Shown here in pieces: positions 38,301 to 52,800 of a DNA stretch of 64,000 nt (within the stretch, counting starts at the first letter, position 1; the number at the start of each line of letters is the position of its first letter). Origin of the DNA: Drosophila persimilis. Its lineage: Eukaryota; Arthropoda; Insecta; Diptera; Drosophilidae. The notes under the pieces are model-generated. The model made no database searches and was not told the origin of the DNA. It saw only the letters and a list, made by a program, of their open reading frames with translations. The stretch lies in assembly GCF_003286085.1 (NCBI RefSeq), contig NW_020825288.1:17360001-17424000 (forward strand). The letters are read 5' to 3'. The translations under genes and the position numbers were made by a program.

Positions 38301-41300
38301 AATTTGATCAATTAGGGCGATAACAACTCCACTTAGGTAATTGGCAATGGCGGCCCTTGACAGGCCTTTGACACGTCTTCGACTGACAGTAAAAGATTTA
38401 TTGGATGGATATTTTCCCGCCGTTGAGACAGAAATTCGAAGCAGTAATTAGGTACAACGATTGATACTGGGGATGAGAATTTTCCTTGCTCTTTTTGGAG
38501 TAGTTTATTGGAATGTTGTCCCTGAAAAGCACCCCCATCGAGGTAGGATTAATGTCTATAGTATGTGGGGTTCTATTTTCTGCAACTCTTTCTATTTGGT
38601 TAGAGGTACATATATTTCATCGCCTCTGAGAGTTTTCCTGCCACAAAGGTAACGCAGATTAAATTAAATCATTTCGGGGGCGATAAAATATCGATAAAGT
38701 ATGGACACTTATCGAAAGTTTTTATCGCAAAAGATTACAAAGCATTTGGTCTCATTTGTTCTTTGGGAAACAAGGACCTTGCTCCCGCTTCGGATCTCTG
38801 TTTTGGTGTAAAATAATGCCTGAAAATTTGTAACCCCACCCACTCCCACTCCCATACCATACGCACACCCCAACATGTGCTCAAAAAGAGACATGAATAA
38901 GCTTCCGGTTTCAGTTCTTCTGGAGAGAGAGAGAGAGAGAGAGACGGAGACAGAGACAGCGACAGAGAGACTGTCCTGTCTGGTCACATTTTAATTGCAA
39001 TTATTGGCCAGTTGGTAGGAGATGGATCTTGTTCAACGAATTATTCAGCATTTAATGACATCCAAACGTGAGGCAGAGACCAGAAGAGATGGGCACACAG
39101 AATAAAATAGAACCGAAGGAAGAGGAAGAGCGGGCGGCTGGAGGGTGGAGCACGTTTCCAAGAATGTGCCAAACAATACACAAAGTGCGCACACACACAA
39201 ATACACATATGCCCCATCTCTCTCTCCCGCTTCCCCATTCAAACGTGCCTCTACCTATCGATTTTTATTTCATTTTTATCCGCCAACCATCACCCCCTCC
39301 CCTCTTCACGGGCCACTGTCACTGTCACAGTGCCTCCTCCGCCGCCTCCAGCTCCTCCTCCTCCTCCTCTATAGATCTCTCCCTCTCCTGCTCCCGCTCC
39401 CGACTTCCTCTATGTACGAATATGCCTTGGTCTCGGTCCTATCCTGTCCTGTTCAGTTCTTTTCTCTTCTGTTCTGTGCTGTCCTGCCTCTGCTTATTGC
39501 TTTTTTTTCCGCACAAACATTTTTTTATGCTTCTACTTATAAACGCGCGAGACGCTGTAGGAGGGGGTGGCGAGGAGATTGGATGCTGCGACGACATATC
39601 GCCATAACACCATCAACAGTTCATGCGCCAAAGTAAAGTCGGTGTAGTCCTCCAACCAACTACTTTGCTGCACCCTTTTTTTTTTGGACAGAGGGTATAT
39701 GCGTTTCACCAAATTCTGGATATGGAAGGCCATAAAGCTTATAGCGATAGAGATGGGATAAGTATAGATGATAAGTCGGTTAAGGCTTGTGAGAGTGAAG
39801 AACTCGTCTTTATTCTACTTCTGCGCAAATTCGAGAGATCGAGTGTCGATGTGACCGTATTTTTATGTGCCCGTATCTTTGATATTTTTCTTAGAGTGGA
39901 TTATTAATCTAAGCTCCTAACACAGATTTTTGTATAGAACATAAAGAGATCTTCCACGAGAGATCTAGATCAAGAATGCGGCACTTTTCCACTGGAGTAC
40001 CTCCGAGGGTATTTTTATCCACCGTAGGGTATCAAATACCTCGTCACTCCAATCTCGATTCTAGTCTTTGCTTCTTGTTGTTATTGGTCTGATGATGATG
40101 ATGATGATGATGATGCTGCTACTACACGCCTGCTCCAGCTCCTGCTCCAGGCTCTGGCCTGTCGTTTACTCGGGGTCCTTTTTCGAGTCCGATTCGCGCG
40201 CACGGCTGCCATTGTTACAAAATGTGACAATAGAACGAACGGGGCAGAAGCTGAAACAACAGCAACAACAACAACAACAGAATACGTAGGAGAAAAATCC
40301 AGAGGAAGGGGTGGACAGGGAGGAGGAGAAGGTGAAGAAGCAGCCAGCCAGAAACAGAATCAACAACAACAATCGCAGGATGAAAATTTCAGGCAAAAAA
40401 CAAAAATAAAAATGGAATGCAGAAAAAGCTCACCAAAGTAACGAAGTTTATATACCCTTGCCTTAGGAAATATGTTTAATGGAAAAATAAATAAAGCCTT
40501 AACTGGTATTCTACAATGATATGCGATCCTTAAGCAAGGAAATCAAGAGACATGTTATTTGAGTTGCATCTATCCTCTGAAATATCATTGTACCCCACTC
40601 CCAAAAGGGTATTAAAAACCCGACGATGCAGCATCTCCTACTTAGTGGGAGAGTGAGCGAAAGCGGGTGGCTGGGAGGGATTATGGGTTGGGTGGGCAGG
40701 GAGAAGGTGAAAAGGAGTTGCCAGTCAACCAAATAAATGAAACAACAAAGACAAAAACGCACACACAACCAGGCACACGCATACACACACACACACACAC
40801 TGCCGTCGCCGCCGCCGCCGCATAAAATATGCGAGAGCATACGGTGCTCCCGCTTCCCCCTCCCCTTTAGTGGCCAACGGCAACGATGTTGAGCCTCTCT
40901 GGAGTGTCCTCCTATGTGTAGGGGGGGGGGGAACCTCCGAACCTTGCATATAAATAAACTGTTTTTTCGTGCTCTCTGTGAAATGAGATTTACTGGAGCA
41001 GAGAGAAGGAGAGGGACCAGCAAAGCAGTGTAGAGTGCGGATGGTTATGAATGTGGATAGATCTCATTAACGCATGATTGAGCTTTCGTTTCATTGAGTA
41101 TTCACACAAAAACAGATGCACTCAATGGGGATTGTATTTAGTTGGAAAACTTTTAAATCTGGGATACAATTTAGTATTCCATCAAAGCCAATTACCTGCC
41201 AAAAGTGCAGGAAAGAGTAAGTGAGTGGGTGGCCACCCAACAAAAAAAGGGACACAAAAAAACACACTTTTGCCACACTAACTTTTGCTTGCACTTTGCA

Positions 41301-44300
41301 TTTTTTGCTTGCTCTCTTTACCTTTGCTGCTGCTGCTGCATCTCCTTTTAGCCAGCACAGCACTCAAATTTTACTGACTTTGACAGGCCCCACAGAGTCA
41401 GAGTCTTTTGCTCTCACTCTCTCTCGCTCAGGCACTCGACTAACTGTCAGTGTGGTGTTTGTGTGTGTGTGTGTAAATAGAATTCATCTCGCGACGACAC
41501 TCCCTCCACACTCCCTCTGCTCACTGGAATGAAATGCAAAATATTACGCGTCACCCGCTCTGTCCCGGCAGGAGCGGAGCTCTCCTACAATGGCGGGCGG
41601 CACTCAGACACTCAAGCAAATGGCTACCAAAAAGCAAGCAGTCTCCACTTGCTCATTCCCTTGTAGCCTCCAGCCAGCAAGCATCCATCCACACACACAC
41701 ACACACACACACAACCATTTCAGGCGGCGTCTATCCATGTCAGGCAGCCAAAAGTGCGCTCATCTGTGGCTCTTCTCGGCCCAAAAGTTTTTCGAGTATC
41801 TCTGTGCACATCAAGAGTGTATCTGTTTGTCGATTTATCCTTTAGTTGCGCTTTAGTTTTGGTTTTTTCTGTTGTGGGACGAGGGGTAGTCGTTCCGCTC
41901 TTGCAGCGCTAGTTGCGTTTGTGGTCTGCCTTTGTGGGAAATTACCATTGGGTCTGCCGTTGCGTCTCTCCTTCACCTCCTCCTCCTTTCACGCTGTTTG
42001 TGTCTGTCTCTTCTTTTGCTGTGCTGTAGCCAACTCCCTTTCTTCCTTTCACTCTTTGGCTAACTGTTTAATTAGAGACGAATACAAAAAGGGAGCCTTT
42101 TTTGTGTCAAACATATCGATGGCGCATCTCTGCTGCTGCCAGTTGTCTACCATAATTAAGAGACTATTGGATGCCATAAAGCAACAGGGGTGTATGTGTG
42201 CTATAATTAGTTTTTAGAGCTTCCTTTTAATTTAATTTAATAATAAATAGAGACTATAATTATTTTGGAAAGAGTCTTTGATGTTGATGGTGGTATTTAA
42301 ATACTGTTAAATATCGATTCATGCCATAAAAGTGAATCGGTAATCGTAATCGATCCTTGCTCCCAATTAGAGTGTGGCTTGCTGTCTAATTACGTAATTG
42401 AAATAGAAATATACTACAAGGAGAAACTGTTAATGTCGGTATTATCCGCACGCCTTAGGTCACTGCATCCCATCTTCTCCATTCAAGCGTCGAGCGAGTG
42501 TTCCTCCAAGGTGCCACCGCTCGCACTGCTGTGCTGTTGCTTTTGATTTGGATTTCCTTCCCCATTCGCCATCCTCAATCCTCCCTCCTCTGGCATATTA
42601 CCAAGGCAACAAACAAAGGGCCAGGCCAGGAATATATCACAGAGAACACAATCTCTTCTTGCTCCTCGAGACGAGGTTGAATGAGGATTGAATGGCGGCT
42701 GCCAGCGGGAGGGCAGTCATGCATTAAACGACTGGTGGAGCAGAGGGGAATGGCAGTGGCGCAGTGGCTGTCGTGTAGGCAGATGCACACACAGAAAACA
42801 CAGTGTGTGTGTGAGAGAGAGAGAAGGGCGCTTGTTAAATTCTTTTGCATTTAGTTTTTGCTGTCGATAATGATGCCGCCGATGGATGATGGCTTCTCTA
42901 TAGCCCCCCTGTCCAATCCCATCCAATCCTCTGCAACGAAACGAGATGATGTCGATTTTGATGCATGCTTATGTTCGTTTATCCTCCTCTTTGTGCCCCA
43001 TACCCTTTCCATAAAGTGAGGAAATATTTTCTTAACCGTTTACTTTCAACTATTTTCATGGCCTTTTTACGAGGGTATTCTCGAATTCGAATTGAGTTCT
43101 GGGCTGTGTTAGAGCTCTTCTGTTTGCGTATTATATTCAATTTTGTGCTGCTGCGGTTCTTTTGCTTCTGCATCTGCTGCCACATCCTCCTCCTCCTCCT
43201 GCCTGGACTCCAGCTGTGGCGGTGCGACGGCATATGCAAATTATTCCTGGGAGCAAAGCAAAGGATAAATTGGAGGAGAACCGAAACTCATTCTCTGTCT
43301 GCTTCTGCTTTTGCTTCTACCGCTGCCGCTGCTGTGGCTTCCTCTTTGGCTGGTGGCGGCTGCTCCGTTTAATTCCATTTAGTGGGAAAAAGTCTTAGAT
43401 TATTGCGCAATATGGTGGAAGGTCACGGAACATATCCAAAATACTAAAAATTCACCTAAACAAAAATACTGCTCATTGCAACGGTTTTTGGCATTATTTT
43501 AAGCGCTGTTTTGCCGACGCCGCTGCCACAAATTGAATTAAATGCTTGCCGCCACGATTGGCATAGCCTATGGCTAATATTTTGTGGCAGCCCCAAATAC
43601 TTGGTCGCAACAACAAAAGAAATGAGTGAAAAAACACTCCAAAATGAAGAAGTGCAAAGAACTCTTCAAACACAAAAAAAAAAAAGAAGAACACACACAC
43701 ACACGTGTGAAACTGGTTCTGGAATGAGCGAGTGTGTGTGTGTGTGTGAGAGAGAGAGAGCTGTGAGGTGTGAGTGGCTCTCAGCTGGTGTTTGAAAATG
43801 TGCTAAATATGCCTGCACTGCACAAAGGGAATCAAACAAAAGAGAGGAGGGAGGCATGGAGAGGGGACACTTAGAGTGCCTGAGAGAAGAGAGCGAGGTA
43901 TATTAATTGAAAGGTACGGCCCAAACGTATGGAATGCAACGCATAGAGGCTGCACTTTTGCACTGCCTTACCTTCCTTTTGGAATGTACCTTGGGCAAGG
44001 GTAAAATACACAACTTTGCGAAATGGCGGACAATTATAAATGCCATTTAAACGGAGGGGTAGGCAGTACCGTTGCCACTTTGGTCACGTACCGAACAATT
44101 GCAGATCTGAAATCAGATATAACATCATTCCCCGTATGCATACACTGTACGCTATTTGGGTCAACTTTTGGAGTGGAGTAAATATTAATTTGTGCGTGCT
44201 TCTTTTGTTTGTGTGTTCTTTCAGGAATATTGTCTCCTCCGGGTCCGTTTCTGACGCCCAGCCCATCGCCATCGATCTCAGCTAGCCCACGTCTGCAGCC

Positions 44301-47300
44301 ATCGCCATCGCTATCGCCGTTCCCACAGGATGTGGTGCTCGTAGCCAGTGGCAGTCAAGTAAACGCCAACAGCAATCCCCAGGACCACGTAAATACTAGA
44401 TAGATCGAGTAATCATCCAAGAGCAACCCCCCACTAAATCCTTGTATCTTCCGAATCTTGAAATAGGAGCGCAAGGCGGCGACGCCTGGCAGGCGACAGT
44501 CCATCCATCAGTTCGCAAATGGCAGCCCCAATGCTGGAACCGTTGTCTTCCAGCCGAGCCCCTCGCAGTCACCGGCGGCCGCTGCCACGACGGTCATCGG
44601 CGTGACGAGTGGTGGCCTTATCGCCGCCTCAGGAGTGGGATCAGGCAATGCCATAGGAAACGAGCTTAATGCCACCCTCGTGGGCTCCAATAATATCCAG
44701 CTGAATAAGGTAGGAACCCTTCCACTTCCCCTTCCCCGAAAAGATCATCTGAAGAAAGCATTTCCTCTCGCAGAAGGGCAATAAACGTCTCGGCCAGCAT
44801 CAGCAGCAGCTGGGACACCAGATATTCAGCAGCCAGGCCGTTGCGCCCACCTCCATCAGCAGCGTAGGGACAGTAGCCGGCGGCTATGGGCAACAACTCA
44901 ATGCCACGGCCATCAGCATCAGCAGTACGCCCACTTCGTTTGCGACGGCAAACGTGGTCAGCAGCGGGTCCAAGAATCAGGCGAAGAAGACCGCCCAGAC
45001 CACGGTGGTGAGCCATCAGCAGCAGCAGTTCCATCACTACCAGAGCAGCAGTCCCCTGATAGCGGACAGCCCCATCCCGAGTCCGAGCAACGCCATCGCG
45101 GCGGCCTCCATTAAGCCGCCAACGCCCCAGCCCCAGCAGCAGCAGCATTCGCAGCCCATGCAGATGCTGCCCCAGCAGTTTACCATCACCGGCGGCGCCC
45201 AGCAGCATCCGCACCAGCAGCAGGCCACGCAGCAAGTGTTCCAGTTCATCCAGGGGCCGCAGGGCCAGCTGATAGCCACCACCACCACCACCCAGCAGCA
45301 GCAGCAGCCACAGCCGCAGCAGGTGCAGCAGCATCACCAGCAGCAGCACCATCAGCAGCAGCACCATCAACAGCAGCCACAGCAGCGGTTTGTGAGCAGC
45401 AATGCAGGGCTCGGGCTGTCCACAAAGTCCGGGAAGGCGCCGCAGCAGATTCTGCCCAAGCCGCAGCAGGAGCTGCTGCAGCAACAGCAGCAGCAGGGCA
45501 AGGCCAAGGGCTCCAATGGAGGGCAGATCTCACAGTCGCCGCAGCAGCAGCACCAGTCCACGAATCCCGGCCAACAGCAGCAGCAGCAGATCCTTTTGCC
45601 TGCTGCTGGGAACCAGCACCAGCAGCTGCTCCTCAACCAGATGCCCGTCCTGGTGCAACAGAATCCCCAGGGGGTGCAGCTGATCCTGCGCCCGCCCACG
45701 CCGCAGCTTACGGCGGCGCCCTCGCTGGTCATCCAGCAGAATGGACGCGGTCAGCCGCAACTGTCGCAGCCGGCCCAGCAGCAGCTGCTGCGCATTGTCG
45801 GAACGAATGGCGCCACCATGCAGCTGGCTGCGGCGCCCACCTTCATCGTGTCCTCGCAGGCGAACCTCATCCAGCAGACGGCGACGGGCGGCCACTTCCA
45901 GAGCGCCATCAAGACGGGGACCCAGCTGTCGGGCCTGCATGCGGCTCTGGCCCAGGCACAGGCCCAAGCACAGGCCCAGGCGCAGGCGCCACGATCTCAG
46001 CCGTTTGCCACGACGGCCACCCTGAACACACAGCTCCTGGGCCAGAGCGTGGCCCAACAGCTGCAGAACCTCCAGCTGGCGGCCGCCGCTCAAATCCAGA
46101 TGCCCAACGGCCTGACGGCCATCTCCCAGCTGCCCGCCCACCTGCAGCAGAGCCTCAGCGGGGCCACCATCAATCTGAACCAGCTGAACGGGGCGCACAT
46201 CCAGCAGATAGCCACCGCCTTCCAGCAGCCCCAGCCACCGGGATCCAATGGCCCCACGAATGGCAGCGGTAGCGGCGGCAGCAACCCCGTCGGCCAGGGC
46301 GACATCTTCACCCAATCCTCGCCCGCCCATGTCCCGGTGGCCGTCACGCCGGAGCCCCTGCGGCAGTCCACCCCCGTGCCGGTCATGCAGCACCAGCAGC
46401 AGGCGGCCATGGCCACCATCCAGCTGCAGCAGCAGCAGCAACAGCAGCAGCAGGCCCAGATCCAGCAGCTGCAGCATCAGCTGCAGCAGACGCAGTCGCA
46501 GGTGCAGCAGGCCCAGCAGCAGCATGCCACCACGGCCACCGCCACAGTGGTTGTGGCCGCAGCTTCGACTCCAGCTCCGGCGGAGCCCAAGAAGAAGCCG
46601 CGACCGCGAAAGAAGAAGCCCACGGCAGCGGCAGCAGCGGCTGCTGCAGCGGTTGCAGCAGCAGCGGCGGCGGCAGCGGCCGATCCTCCTCCGCAGAAGA
46701 TAGCCATAGCCGCCGCGCCCACTGCGACACCCTCCGCTCCGCAGACGACAGTGCGCTCCAAGTCGCCATCGCCGCCGCCCACGCACATCCAGAGGAGCAG
46801 CAACGGGAAACTGGACCTCGGGGACGTAATGAAGTTCTGCGGCATCACGGGCGACGACGATGATGACGAGGACTATGGCGTGGGCATGGACACGGGCAGT
46901 GAACAGCAGCAGCAGCAACAGGAACCGCAACAGCAGCAACAGCAGCAGCAGCAGCAGCCCGGCTCCAATGATATCATGATCTCTATACCGAACCAAAACG
47001 GCAGCGATGGCATGCCCTTTACGCTGACGATACCCGCGCCACAGCCACACGGACAGTCGCTGCCGTCAAACGAATCCACCGAAATACCAAATATCCTCAT
47101 TAAGATTGATCCCAGCGATCCCTCAGCCGGTGCAGGTGCAGGCGCAGGAGCCCTGACCTCCACACCGTTTACCCTGTCCACGCCGCGGCTGCCGACGGCC
47201 GAGGAGATCCAGAGGCAGGCCCAGCAGCATCTGGCGCAGCAGGCAGCAGCAGCCGCTGCCGCAGCAAAGATTAGCCTCCCCCCAGCAGCAGCAGCAGCCA

Positions 47301-49831
47301 CGCCAGGAGCAGCAGCACCACCACCAGCTGCGGGAACAGCGCCCACCATTAGCATAAGCCTGCCGCTGCAGCCAACGCCCAACGCTCCTGCGACCGCCCA
47401 ACCGCCCACTGGGACACCCATTGCCGTGACGCTGACCTCCTCGGGCTCTGCCACGGCAGCAGTGAAGCCACGAAGGAAGCCCGCGGTGCGGCGGAACACC
47501 AAGAAGTCAGAGGCTGCACCTGCCTCAATTTCAATGAGCAGCAGCAACCACTCGACGAGCGGCAGCACCACAACGATCAGCAGCAGCCTGAGCGGCGGCA
47601 GCAGCAGTAGCATGTCCACCACCATCAACACGATCACCCTGACGACACCCACAACGACACCCGTTCCAGTGTCGCTGTCGCTGCCTCTACCAGCCCACAG
47701 CAGCAGCAGCAGCAGCACCATGAGCACCATGAGCTCCAGTTCCACTCTGATGCTGGCCCATGGCCTGGGCGGCAGCACCACAACGACCGTCCCGAGTCAG
47801 ATCGGGAACATACAGATCTCCCAAGTGCAGAACCATCACCAGTCGGGGGTTCCTCTGAACAGTGCTGTGGTGGAGAACAAGATCCAGATAATGCCCATCA
47901 TGCCGCCAGGAGCCACTGTGATGGGGGGAACGCCACAGCCACAGCAGCAGCAACAGCAGCAGCATCAACCACAACCCACCGCCAATCATCATCATGCCAC
48001 GCAGTTGGTCTTCCAGGGATCCTCTTCGATGGCCAGTGCAGAATCGCACACAACCATCAAGATGTCCAACGACGGGCGGCAGATGCAGCTGGTGGCCATA
48101 CCGCAAGCCACGCCCCCAGCCACAGGCAGTGCCGCCTCACAGACGACAGGCACAGCCGTGATGACCGCGGGGGGAGCCACCATTATGGCGCCGCAGCTAA
48201 ATGTGGGTGGCCTGCCGGTGGGATCGCCAGCCTCGGCTGCGGCCCTGGTGCCGCAGCTGACGGGCAGCCTCACGCTGGCCGTTTCGGAGCAGTGCGAGCG
48301 CCTGATACTGCGCCATGATCCCAACAATCCGCAGGACCATCAGTCGCAGCTGATCCTGCAGGCCCTGCTCAAGGGGGCGCTGCCCAATGTGACGATCATC
48401 AATGAGCCAGCGAGGATGCCGATGGAGTCCAGCAAGCAGCAGGCACAGCAGCAGCCACAGATACATTTACAACAGCAGCAGCAGCAGCAGCAGCATCCAC
48501 AGCAGCAGCAGCACTTGATCAAAGTATCAGCGGCAGCAGCGCCCAAAATAGAGGTCAAAGGTGAGTGCCAGACGATGCTGCAGACAGGAAAGCGATTCAA
48601 TCATTCGTTCTTTCGTTCAGTGGCCAACAATCGGAAGCCGCCCAACAGCATAACCATGAAACCACCACCGACATTGCCTCCGGCGGCGGCCCCAAAGACC
48701 GCCACCCACGAAGTGCTGTCCTTTCCCCAGATGTCGCTCAACAGTCAAGTGCTCATCCAGCAGCAGCCACAGTCACAGCCACAGCCACAGCCCCAACAGT
48801 CGCCTGTTGCTCCTCCTCCTGCTGCTGCTCCTCCAGCAGCGTCAGCACCCGCAGCCGCCACCAACAATGGACAACAGCGATACATTGCCCTGCCACCGAT
48901 CGATCCTTCCACGCAGCAGCTGTTCTGCCTGAACAGCGTCACGAATCACATCACGGCCATGAGTGCCGGCCAAACTACCGCCTCGATTGGACCCACAGAG
49001 CGGCTGCTGATCGCACCGGCGGGCATCAATGCCCAGCAGCTGGCGCAGTGCCTCCAACTGGGGCAGCTCCACTTCAACGATGTGAATCCGATGCCGGCCC
49101 AGCAGGCAGCGGCAGCGGGAGCAGGGACAACGCTGCCGTTGAGGCCGCAGCCGCCGCAGCAGCAGATCGTGCACCCGGTCCAGCCGATCAGCAACGGACT
49201 GGCCATCACAACGACAGCCAGCTCCACGCTAACGACGACCACCAGCACCACCTCGACCACCACCACGGTGACGAAACAGGTGGCCAATGTGGCGCCTATC
49301 ATTGACCAGAGCAAGGCGAAGCTGGAGCCCGCTAAGGCGGGGGGACCGGCCACCAGCAGCACGGGGGCTGTGGTGAAGAAGAAGCCTGTGCGCAAGCCCA
49401 AGGCCACGCCCACAGCCGCCGAGCTGGCGATCCTCAAGAACGCGGGGGTGGTGAAGCCCATGCCGAAGCTGGATCCGCTGTCGCAGAAGCCGAACAACAA
49501 TCCCGTGCAGATCGTGCAGCCGAATGTGGCCAGCGGCAAGCAGATGATTGTCATCGGCAGCTCCGGCGGTGGACAGACCACGACGACCACAACCACGACG
49601 ATGAGCACCAGCATCCAGCCGTTTCAGACGACCAGTGGCACGAAGCTGGTGGGCGTCACAGCGCCCATGCAGCAACAGCAGCCGCAGCCAGCGACAGCGA
49701 TCCTACAGCAGCAGCAGCAACGGACGAGCTTCAGCCTGACGGCCACCACGGGGGCTATCAATCAGGGAGCCACTGCGGCAGCACCGCCGGTGGTCAATCA
49801 ACTGCAGATGCAACAGCAACAGCAACCCCAA

Positions 49832-49862
<31 letters not shown>

Positions 49863-52800
49863 CACAGATCCAACAGCAAACGACACAGAAACAGCCGCCA
49901 CCTCAACCGAACACCGTGTCCCGAGTGCAGACGATCCAGCTGACGCCCCAGATGCAGCAGGTCTTCAAGCAGGTGCAGATGCAGATCCAGTTCCTGACCT
50001 TCAAGCTTCAGAACAAGACCTTTCTGCCGACGATGAGTCCCTCGCAGGAGATGGACACGGCCACGATAGCCGCCTACAACAAGCCGATGAGCGATGCGGA
50101 GATCAATCTGACGCTGCAGCGGCTCTTTGCGGAGCAGCACCGCATCCTGGCCTCCGGCAAGGAGGTGCCCACAACGCTGCCGACAGCCAACGGGAACTTC
50201 AATTTGATTCCACAGGCAGTGCAGCAGCAGCTGCAGCTGCAGGCCGGCCCAGAGCCCCTGAAGACGGCGGCCTCCATCTCGATACCGGCCAATGTGGTGC
50301 AGCCGAACAATCACTCATCCACCGCCACCACCACAGCTGTGGCAGGAGGAGGAACCGGAGGAACAGTGGCGGTTGTGCAGCAGCCACAGCCACAGCCGCA
50401 GAACATTACCCAGCGCATCCACATCTATCCGATGCAGCACCAACAGCAGCAGCAGCAGGTCAACAAGCAGAAGCAGCAGCAGGCGCAGGCTCAGCAAAAG
50501 GCAGTCGCCACGAACAGCAGCATGCCGCAGCAATTGGCACAACAGGAACAGCAGCAACAGTCGCAGCCACAGCTGAAGCTCAAGGAGGCTCCTGTCATCC
50601 GCAACAAAGTGATTGCCAATGCGTCCACTCAACAACAACAGCAGCAGCAGCAGCATCCACCGAATGGAGCCATCAATATGCTGCCACAGAAGACCATCAC
50701 CATGTTGCCACAGCAGCAGCAACAGCAGCAGCAGCAGCCGCCGCTCTTGAAGAGTGGTCCGCCACCGCTGATCTTTGCCAGCTCCACAAATCTGTTGGCC
50801 AGCAGCAGCAGCAACAGCAATCAGAACAACAACAGCGGCAACAGTAGCAACAGCAACAGTAATAGCAACCACAGCGGCAGCAACATGATGCATGTGGCAA
50901 ACATGCTGCCAATGCCACCATTGCAGCCCCAGCAGCAGACGCAGCAGCCGCCACAGACGCAGCCGCAGCAGGTGCCACAACTGCAGCCCCAACAGCAACA
51001 GCAGCCACAGGTGCAGCAGCAACAGACGCAACAGCAGCCACAACCAGCGGCTCCGCCAGTGCCTGTCCTACCAACTGTGGCAGCACCAACACCAGTGCCA
51101 CCAGTGGGAATGGGAGTGCCAGGAATCGGAAGTCTGATGCCCACCCTGCCGACACCCGTGCTGCCCAGCCTGCCGCTGTTCATGCCACCAAAACTGGATG
51201 AACTGCCGCCGCTGAAGCCGAAAATTGCACGCCTCTCCTTGTGAGTAGTTGGTTGAAACAATGCCGATTCTTAGCGGGAAGACGGCCGACAAATGGATTT
51301 TGCACTGCCAGTGCTTTGGCCGAACCAGAGACTAATCCTTCTAATCCCTCCCTTCGCAGGTTCGTGCGCCAGCTGGAGGTCGACCAGGAGAGCTGCCTGA
51401 AGCCGGACTATGTGAAGCCCTTCCGCACCAAAGACGAGGCCGTCAAGCGATTGATTAGGTAGGCTATCCCCCCCCCTATCTCCCTTTGGAGGCTAACATC
51501 TGTTCTGTTTCTCTGTTCTTTGTGTAGGTACCACTGCATGCACGAGAATGACTTGGAGCTGCCCTCCGACGAGGAGGAGGAGTTTGAGGCCACCGCCCTG
51601 GGATTCCAGGATAAGTTCCGGCAATTGAACGGAAAGTTCCACGAGATACTCATGCAGGAGTCCACTGTAAGGCTTACTAGATGGCGGAGACTTGATAATT
51701 TTAATTGAACATATTTATTGATGCTTTCTAGCTGCCGCATCGCACCTCGGAGTCCCTGCAGATGCAACAGCTGATGATCGATGACCTCAAGGGGGAGATC
51801 AATGACATTCGCACCGCGGAGAAGGAGCTGGAGCAGCAGCTGAAGGAGGAGCTAAGCAGCGAGAGATTGGCCACAGAATCCCAGCTTCAGATCAAGGAGG
51901 AGATCAAACAGGAGCCCCAATCGAAGGCAGCCGGCGCAGTGGTGGACACGTTTGATTTGCTCAAGAACAGCGCCGATGTGAACAAGGCCTTCAGCAAGTC
52001 CCAGTCGCAGTCGCATCCACAGACAGAAGCTGCAGCAGCAACAGCCGTGAAGCAAGAGGCGCCGGAGGAGGAGGAGGAGGAGCGGGAGCAACCCACAACC
52101 AATGGCGAGGTGAAAAGAGAGAACCAAAGCAAGGATTCGAGCGGTAGATATATCAAAAAGGATTACGGACACTTCGATATCGAGTCGGAGCTGCAGACCA
52201 GCTTCATTCTGAAGAAGATCGAGGCCAAGGCAAGGGCCAGCCAGATGCCCTATGGGGGCGAGAGAGCAATGCAGGAGCAGCAGCAGCCACAACAGCAACA
52301 GCAGCAGCAGTCGATGCAGCAGCAGCAACATATCAAAGGCAATGGCGTGGATCAACATGTGGAGCAGGAGGATGGCTGGTATTGCCTTCAAAATGAGCTC
52401 AATCTGATGAACAGCGAGGGATTGCCGCAACAGCAGCAGCCAACGCCACAGGCACAGATGAATGGAAGACAGCACCAGCATTGCCCCATCAATCGCCAGC
52501 AACAGCAGCAGCAGCAGCAGCAACATTTCCTGGACACCTCCAATGGTAGCGGAATGATGAACAACAGTAGCAATCAAATGGGGGATCTATTCCCCAACGG
52601 CTGTATCGACAAGAGCAACCAGAGCTCGACGAGCAGCAGCAACAGCAGCACCTGCGGCAGCGACAACAACGCCCCCAGCGGCAGCGCCAGTGGCGTCGAT
52701 CCCAGCAAGCACAATTCGAGCATTGGCAACTCCTCGTGCAGCGGCCAGCGCCAGCAGCCGGTGGCCATGGATGCGGCGGAACAGAACCAGCATCCGGCCA

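Larger units (their letters stand above)
14460..44224 (+). other. 29.8-kb first intron of CG11873
   Basis: Runs from CCAG|GTGAGT to TTTCTTTCAG. I found no nested gene on either strand. It contains GAGA-rich tracts directly after exon 1, two long poly-C runs, numerous CA/GA microsatellites, a CGATA cluster (27.4-27.7 kb), a GCC repeat (32.4 kb), a CTCF-like site (35.67 kb) and a leader-like segment (36.3-37.0 kb). Introns of this size in flies usually carry enhancers; this is inferred. Confidence 0.7.
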
